From NCBI GenBank assembly GCA_021779335.1, contig JAJYAW010000077.1, positions 1 to 9,654 of the forward strand: 9,654 nt of DNA, in the 5' to 3' direction. Source of the stretch: Myxococcales bacterium. GTDB taxonomy: Bacteria > Myxococcota > Myxococcia > Myxococcales > Anaeromyxobacteraceae. Below, in pieces: positions 1 to 5,696 of this stretch; position 1 is the first letter of the stretch, and every line of letters begins with the position of its first letter. Below the pieces are notes generated by a model that searched no databases, was not told the origin of the DNA, and was given only the letters and a program-made list of their open reading frames with translations. A program made the position numbers and the translations under genes.

Positions 1-1083
1 CACCGCCGCCAGGAGCGCCTCCGGATCGCGCGGCGCCAGCTCCAGCGCCGCCTCGGCGCGGGCCAGCGCCCCGGCCACGTCGCCCCGGGCCAGCGCCAGC
101 CGCGCCAGGCCGAGCAGCGGCCGGACGGTGGCGAGCTGCAGGTTCTGGGTCTCGTGGACCAGCGCGCGGCACCGCTCGAAGTCCTCGGCCGCCTTCTCCG
201 GGCGCCCCATGGCCTCGTTGAGCTCGCCGCGCCGCAGGTGGAAGGCGGCGGAGGGGCGGACGCGCCCGCCCCAGGCGTCGAGCAGCGCCAGCGCGTCGCG
301 CGGCGCCCCGCGGTGGAGGCCGTCGGCCACCAGCGCGATCAGCTCGCCCCCGAAGTGGGCCGCCAGGAGCCGCTCCGGGTGGAGCCGGATGACGGCGATG
401 GCGTCCCCGGCGGCGCGCCACCAGAGGCCGCGGTCGCCCCAGAAGCGGGCCTGCTCCAGCCGCTTGAAGTGCGAGTAGAGATCCTCCGGATCCGCGGCCA
501 GCAGCCGCTCCAGGATGGCGACGTCGCGCGACCGCTTGTCCTTGGCGGCGGCGCGGGCCCGCACGTAGCCCAGGTGGTCCACCCAGCCCCCCAGGTGGAC
601 CTGCCGGAGGCCGGTGCGCCCCAGGAAGGCGCGCACCCCCTCGCCGGCGTCCTCGTGGATGGCGTGGCGGTAGCGGATGAGGTGGTCGCGCCGGAACATG
701 CGCAGCAGCCGCGCCTCGCGCAGGTGGCCGTGGGGCAGCCGGTTGCGCATGAGCACCGTGCCGGCGCCGGCGGCGGGGTCGTCGAGGAGCGCGCGCGCCG
801 CCGCCACCAGCCCCGGCGAGACGAGCTCGTCGGCGTCGAGCACCAGCACCCAGTCGCCGGTGGCCGCCTCCAGCGAGACGTTGCGGGCCGCGGCGAAGTC
901 GCCCGTCCACTCCCGGTGGATGACGGTGGCCCCGGCCTCGGCCAGGAGCCGGGGGGTGCGGTCGGTGGAGCCGGTGTCGACCGCCACCAGCTCGTCCCAC
1001 AGGCCGCGGGCGTGCGCGAGGAAGCGCGGCAGCAGCGCCTCCTCGTCCCTCAGGATCATGCAGAGCGACAGCCGGGCGGCCAT
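1..1083 (-). CDS. Family 2 glycosyltransferase with C-terminal TPR-like region (partial, 3' end outside window)
   Basis: The reading frame opens with ATG at 1083-1081 and stays open for 361 codons to the left edge, so the C-terminus is missing. Residues 5-87 form a typical GT-A nucleotide-sugar binding fold: 'LSLCMILRDEEALLPRFL' at 5-22, 'VDTGSTDRT' at 35-43, 'DFAAARN' at 62-68, and the metal-binding DXD as 'VLDADE' at 81-86. 'RHAIHED' at 139-145 matches the IHE motif seen in SunS-like and TPR-containing family 2 glycosyltransferases. From about residue 275 the protein is Ala/Leu-rich paired helices ('ALARAEAALELAPRDPEALL') that look like TPRs. The role is probably cytoplasmic transfer of a sugar to a peptide or to a cell-surface glycan; the acceptor cannot be told from the sequence. 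The start is chosen because the conserved N-terminal strand begins right after it. There is no clear Shine-Dalgarno, and an inverted repeat sits 2 nt upstream. It is divergent from pepT. Family assignment is firm, substrate unknown. Confidence 0.9.
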   Translation of the reverse strand, partial: MAARLSLCMILRDEEALLPRFLAHARGLWDELVAVDTGSTDRTPRLLAEAGATVIHREWTGDFAAARNVSLEAATGDWVLVLDADELVSPGLVAAARALLDDPAAGAGTVLMRNRLPHGHLREARLLRMFRRDHLIRYRHAIHEDAGEGVRAFLGRTGLRQVHLGGWVDHLGYVRARAAAKDKRSRDVAILERLLAADPEDLYSHFKRLEQARFWGDRGLWWRAAGDAIAVIRLHPERLLAAHFGGELIALVADGLHRGAPRDALALLDAWGGRVRPSAAFHLRRGELNEAMGRPEKAAEDFERCRALVHETQNLQLATVRPLLGLARLALARGDVAGALARAEAALELAPRDPEALLAAV

Positions 1084-1193
1084 GTGGCCCCGAAGAAACC
1101 ACGGGGCCGGGCCGGTGTCGACCTCGGGGAGGGCCTTCCCGCGGAGCGCCTTCCTCGTGCGCGCCGCCCGGTCCGGTGGCAGGATGCGGACCC
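1084..1193. other. Divergent intergenic region between glycosyltransferase gene and pepT
   Basis: This 110-bp gap must hold the promoters of two genes reading away from each other. I see no convincing -35/-10 pair on either strand. Besides the inverted repeat at 1086-1108 there is a near-palindrome at 1127-1140 (GGGAGGGCCTTCCC, one mismatched pair). An AGGA at 1181-1184, 9 nt before the ATG at 1194, is a reasonable Shine-Dalgarno for pepT. Confidence 0.5.
1086..1108 (-). promoter_or_regulatory. Perfect 7-bp inverted repeat next to the glycosyltransferase start codon
   Basis: GGCCCCG (1086-1092) and CGGGGCC (1102-1108) are perfect reverse complements separated by a 9-nt A-rich spacer. In the minus-strand transcript the hairpin ends 2 nt before the AUG at 1083, where the ribosome would bind, and its 3' arm contains the only G-run that could act as a Shine-Dalgarno. 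It could therefore lower translation, or be an operator in the divergent glycosyltransferase/pepT intergenic region. Short GC palindromes also arise by chance in DNA this rich, so function is an inference. Confidence 0.35.
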
Positions 1194-2582
1194 ATGCCCC
1201 GCCGCCCCGCCCGCGCCACCAGGCCCGTCACCAAGCACGTCACCAGGCCGGTCACCAAGCACGTCACCAGGCCCGCTGCCGGGCCAGCCGCCCGGCGCGC
1301 CCGCCCGGCCGGGAAGGCCACCGCCAGGCCGCCCGAGGCGGCCCTGGACCGCTTCCTCCGCTACGTCCGCATCGACACCCAGTCGGCCGAGGACGCCCCC
1401 ACGGTGCCCAGCACCGCCCGGCAGCTCGAGCTGGCCCGGCTGCTGGCCGCCGAGCTCGAGGCGCTCGGCGTGCCGCGGGTCCGGCTCGACGCCCACGGCT
1501 ACGTCATGGCCGCCATCCCCGAGAACCTCCCGCCCGGCCACCCGGCCCGCGGGAAGGTGGCCCGGGTCGGCCTGGTGGCCCACCTCGACACCTCCCCCTC
1601 CGCCTCCGGCGCCAACGTGAGACCGCAGGTCCTCACCTACCGCGGCGGCGACCTCGTCCTCCCCGGCGCCCCCTCGGTGGTGATCCGCGCCGCCGAGAAC
1701 CCGGCCCTGGCGGCCGAGATCGGCCGGACCATCGTCACCTCCGACGGCACCACGCTGCTGGGGGCCGACGACAAGGCCGGCATCGCCGTCATCATGGCGC
1801 TGGTCGAGGAGCTCATGCGACCGGGGGCGCCGCTCCACGGGCCGGTCCGCGTCGCCTTCACGCCCGACGAGGAGGTGGGCAAGGGGACCAGCCACTTCGA
1901 CCTGAAGCGCTTCGACGCCGACGTGGCCTACACCGTCGACGGCGACGGCACCGGCGAGCTCAACGACGAGACCTTCAGCGCCGACGGCGCCACCGTCACG
2001 GTCCACGGCCGGAACATCCACCCGGGGCAGGCCAAGGGGATCATGGTCAACGCGCTCAAGGCGCTGGCCGACGTCATCGTGCGGCTCCCCCGCGAGCTCT
2101 CCCCGGAGGCCACCGAGGGGCACCAGCCCTTCATCCACCCGCACGGCGCCTCGGGCGAGGAGGCGCACGCCTCCCTCAAGCTCCTGCTGCGCGACTTCGA
2201 CACGGCCGGGCTGGCCAGGCAGCGCGCCCTGCTGGAGCGGATCCTGGAGGAGGTGCGCCCCCTCCACCCCGGCGCCCGGCTCGAGCTCGCCGTCACCGAG
2301 TCCTACCGGAACATGAAGGCCGGCCTGGCGCGCGAGCCGCGCGTCACCCAGGCGCTGGAGACGGCCACCCGGCGCGCCGGCGTCGAGCCGCGCTGGGTCC
2401 CCATCCGCGGCGGCACCGACGGCTCGCGCCTGACGGCCATGGGGCTGCCCACGCCCAACCTCTTCGCCGGCGGTCACAACTTCCACGGGCCGACCGAGTG
2501 GCTCTCGGCGCACGGCCTGGAGACCTCGCTCGCCACCGTCCGCCAGCTGCTGCAGGTCTGGGTGGAGCTGAGCGCGCCGTAG
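1194..2582 (+). CDS. pepT: Peptidase T (tripeptide aminopeptidase, M20B zinc peptidase) with N-terminal extension
   Basis: PepT is a cytoplasmic dizinc exopeptidase that removes the N-terminal residue from tripeptides, finishing intracellular peptide breakdown. The core aligns by eye with Escherichia coli PepT along its length. Numbered from ATG 1194 (462 aa): 'LDRFLRYVRIDTQS' near 52-64, 'HLDTSP' with zinc ligand His130 and Asp132, 'GADDKAG' with bridging Asp192, 'FTPDEEVGKG' with catalytic Glu226 and zinc ligand Glu227, 'YTVDGDG' with Asp249, 'IRGGTDG' near 404-410 and 'GGHNFHG' with His431. All expected metal and catalytic residues are present. The E. coli protein is about 408 aa; the excess is a 46-50 residue Arg/Ala/Pro-rich N-terminus built partly from a 12-bp repeat (1221-1280). 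ATG 1194 is preferred because AGGA lies 9 nt upstream. GTG 1176 is an in-frame alternative, and no ATG or GTG occurs between the extension and the core. A small exported-protein gene follows 20 nt downstream. Confidence 0.95.
   Translation: MPRRPARATRPVTKHVTRPVTKHVTRPAAGPAARRARPAGKATARPPEAALDRFLRYVRIDTQSAEDAPTVPSTARQLELARLLAAELEALGVPRVRLDAHGYVMAAIPENLPPGHPARGKVARVGLVAHLDTSPSASGANVRPQVLTYRGGDLVLPGAPSVVIRAAENPALAAEIGRTIVTSDGTTLLGADDKAGIAVIMALVEELMRPGAPLHGPVRVAFTPDEEVGKGTSHFDLKRFDADVAYTVDGDGTGELNDETFSADGATVTVHGRNIHPGQAKGIMVNALKALADVIVRLPRELSPEATEGHQPFIHPHGASGEEAHASLKLLLRDFDTAGLARQRALLERILEEVRPLHPGARLELAVTESYRNMKAGLAREPRVTQALETATRRAGVEPRWVPIRGGTDGSRLTAMGLPTPNLFAGGHNFHGPTEWLSAHGLETSLATVRQLLQVWVELSAP
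1221..1280 (+). repeat. 12-bp tandem repeat inside the pepT N-terminal extension
   Basis: Five consecutive 12-bp units start at 1221: aggcccgtcacc, aagcacgtcacc, aggccggtcacc, aagcacgtcacc and a degraded aggcccgctgcc. They can also be read as a 24-bp unit repeated twice (1221-1244 and 1245-1268, one mismatch) plus a partial copy. The units are in frame and encode RPVT-KHVT-RPVT-KHVT-RPAA, so the repeat lengthens the basic tail of PepT without breaking the frame. Copy number may vary between strains. Confidence 0.85.
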
Positions 2583-2602
2583 CGCCGGGCGCGCCACCGG
2601 CC

Positions 2603-3037
2603 ATGCTCCCGCTCCTGCTCGCGCTGCTCGCCGTGGCGCCGACCGGCCAGCCGCCCCTGCCGCAGCGCGCCTCGCTCTGCCGCCCCACCAGCGCCCAGCG
2701 CTGCTCGCCGGAGGGGTGCCAGGACGCCGGCGAGGGGCTCCACGCCGAGCAGTTCGAGCTCGACGTGGCGGCCGGCACGCTGGGGGCCTGCCTCTACACC
2801 GACTGCTACACGGGGCCGGCGCGCCTGGTCCGGGAGCAGGCCACCCCCTGGGTCGTGACGGCGTTCGGCCTGATCCGCTCGGCGCGGCCGGCGGAGGGCG
2901 TGACGCCCCCGGGGAGCGCCCCCTTCCCGCTCCTGCTCACGGTGGACCTCCGGACGGGCCGCTTCAGCGCCACCTGGTCGATCTCGCCGGCCGGGCAGCA
3001 GGTCGACTTCGGAGCCTGCCAGCTGCGCGCGCGCTGA
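2603..3037 (+). CDS. Hypothetical small exported protein with six cysteines
   Basis: The ATG at 2603 opens a 144-aa protein that I do not recognise. It begins 'MLPLLLALLAVAPTGQP', which looks like a short signal peptide with a Leu-rich core and possible cleavage around residues 15-20, although it lacks the usual N-terminal Lys/Arg. The rest has six cysteines (26, 34, 39, 63, 68, 139), an even number compatible with disulfides in the periplasm. There is no lipobox and no further membrane segment. The C-terminal half ('PLLLTVDLRTGRFSATWSISPAGQQVDFGAC') suggests a small beta-rich domain. It starts 20 nt after the pepT stop on the same strand, so it may be co-transcribed. No strong Shine-Dalgarno was found. 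Third-position G/C preference matches that of its neighbours. The function is unknown. Confidence 0.7.
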   Translation: MLPLLLALLAVAPTGQPPLPQRASLCRPTSAQRCSPEGCQDAGEGLHAEQFELDVAAGTLGACLYTDCYTGPARLVREQATPWVVTAFGLIRSARPAEGVTPPGSAPFPLLLTVDLRTGRFSATWSISPAGQQVDFGACQLRAR

Positions 3038-3069
3038 GCCACCGTCACGGCCCCCGGCCGCAGGTCCGG

Positions 3070-3075
3070 TATCAT
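3070..3075 (+). promoter_or_regulatory. Possible -10 element upstream of the nucleotidyltransferase gene
   Basis: TATCAT, one mismatch from TATAAT, lies in the gap after the preceding gene. It would place the transcription start near 3082, giving a leader of about 54 nt before the ATG at 3136. No good -35 hexamer is found at 16-18 nt, so support is weak. Confidence 0.25.
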
Positions 3076-3121
3076 CCGTTCGTGAGCGCGAGCGTCGACC
3101 ACTTCGAGCAGGCCACCCTCC

Positions 3122-3127
3122 GGGAGG
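3122..3127 (+). promoter_or_regulatory. Shine-Dalgarno GGGAGG deciding the start at 3136
   Basis: GGGAGG is followed 8 nt later by ATG 3136. The alternative in-frame GTG at 3082 has no comparable ribosome binding site, so the shorter start is preferred. Confidence 0.55.
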
Positions 3128-3135
3128 CGGCGGCC

Positions 3136-3474
3136 ATGTCCTCGGAGCAGCGGGTCCTGCGCGCGGTCCCTCACGCCCTCATCGGCGCCGGCGCGATGGC
3201 CGCGCACGGCGTCATCCGCTCCACCGACGATCTCGACCTGCTCGTCACCGACCGGGCCGTGCTGGCCGCCGGCTTCTGGGACGAGCTGGCGCGGCAGGGC
3301 TTCACGGTCGAGGTCCGCGCGGGCGACGACGCCGACCCGCTGGCGGGCGTCGTGCGCGTGGCGCGGCTCCCGGCGAGGGCGCTGGACGTCGTGGTGGGGC
3401 GGAGCGCCCGGCTGCCGACCGAGGCCCGGGAGGCCTGGGGCGCCCTGGGCCGCCTCCCTCCCCGCGGCCGCTGA
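3136..3474 (+). CDS. Short nucleotidyltransferase-fold protein (AbiEii/MNT-like), probably internally deleted
   Basis: From ATG 3136 the product is 112 aa (130 aa if GTG 3082 is used). Residues 14-36 read 'ALIGAGAMAAHGVIRSTDDL' and 'DLL', the polymerase-beta-type nucleotidyltransferase signature: a Gly/Ala-rich strand-turn, then R-x-T-x-D-x-D with Asp32 and Asp34 as metal ligands. Asp84 in 'ALDVVVGRSA' is the likely third acid. Relatives with this signature, as I know them, continue after 'VVVGRSA' with a segment of roughly 60-70 residues carrying an 'LxLLKLYAGGPxDxxD' helix, then end in a stretch like 'LPxEARxLW'. Here 'GRSA' runs straight into 'RLPTEAREAWGAL', as if the middle had been lost in frame. 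It may be a remnant of a toxin-antitoxin nucleotidyltransferase or simply a minimal form. No HEPN or antitoxin partner is adjacent. Fold assignment is fairly good; activity is doubtful. Confidence 0.6.
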   Translation: MSSEQRVLRAVPHALIGAGAMAAHGVIRSTDDLDLLVTDRAVLAAGFWDELARQGFTVEVRAGDDADPLAGVVRVARLPARALDVVVGRSARLPTEAREAWGALGRLPPRGR

Positions 3475-3544
3475 GCGGGCCGGCCGGGCGCGAGGGGCTG
3501 GGGGTCCGACGGCGCCCGTCGAGGAGCCTGGAGTGCTGACGGCC
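3475..3544. other. Convergent intergenic gap between nucleotidyltransferase gene and uvrB
   Basis: Seventy bases lie between two converging stop codons. A 6-bp stem with a 3-nt loop (CGACGG, 3507-3512, and CCGTCG, 3516-3521) is present but no T-tract follows on either strand, so a bidirectional terminator is only a weak possibility. Nothing else is recognised. Confidence 0.3.
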
Positions 3545-5632
<2,088 letters not shown>

Positions 5633-5642
5633 GGATCGGGAA

Positions 5643-5652
5643 CCTACCTCCC
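5643..5652 (-). promoter_or_regulatory. Purine-rich ribosome binding site of uvrB
   Basis: On the minus strand GGGAGGTAGG ends 10 nt before the GTG start of uvrB (the GGGAGG part ends 14 nt before). Spacing is long for the main hexamer but acceptable for the full stretch. Together with homology it supports GTG 5632 as the start, because no nearby in-frame ATG or GTG lies upstream. Confidence 0.5.
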
Positions 5653-5696
5653 GCCTCCGACGGGCGCGCGGCCCCGGGCGGGCCCGGCGGCGCGGG

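Noticed and set aside
1221..1280. Possible CRISPR-like or noncoding repeat array
   Set aside because: The units are contiguous 12-mers with no spacers, in frame with pepT and coding for a simple amino-acid repeat.
154..1620. A 488-codon open frame on the plus strand
   Set aside because: It runs antisense to the glycosyltransferase and then out of frame through pepT, both clear by conserved motifs. Its product is low-complexity Pro/Ala/Arg, typical of shadow frames in very GC-rich DNA.
1056..2597. A 513-codon open frame on the minus strand across pepT
   Set aside because: It is antisense to pepT, whose catalytic residues are all intact. The composition is Gly/Ala/Arg/Val-rich and no domain is recognisable.
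677..2602. Upstream part of a 786-codon open frame that ends with the small exported protein
   Set aside because: Only the part from ATG 2603 looks like a protein (leader peptide, cysteines). The upstream part is a shadow of the glycosyltransferase and pepT, with Arg/Pro/Ala-rich sequence.
2716..3081. Extension of the nucleotidyltransferase gene upstream to 2716
   Set aside because: This part overlaps the exported-protein gene in another frame and is Gly/Arg/Ala-rich. Recognisable sequence begins only near 3082-3136.
5674..5687. CCGGG/CCCGG hairpin between kinase copy 1 and uvrB as an intrinsic terminator
   Set aside because: The stem is 5 bp with a 4-nt loop and no T-tract follows. Such palindromes are frequent by chance at this GC content.
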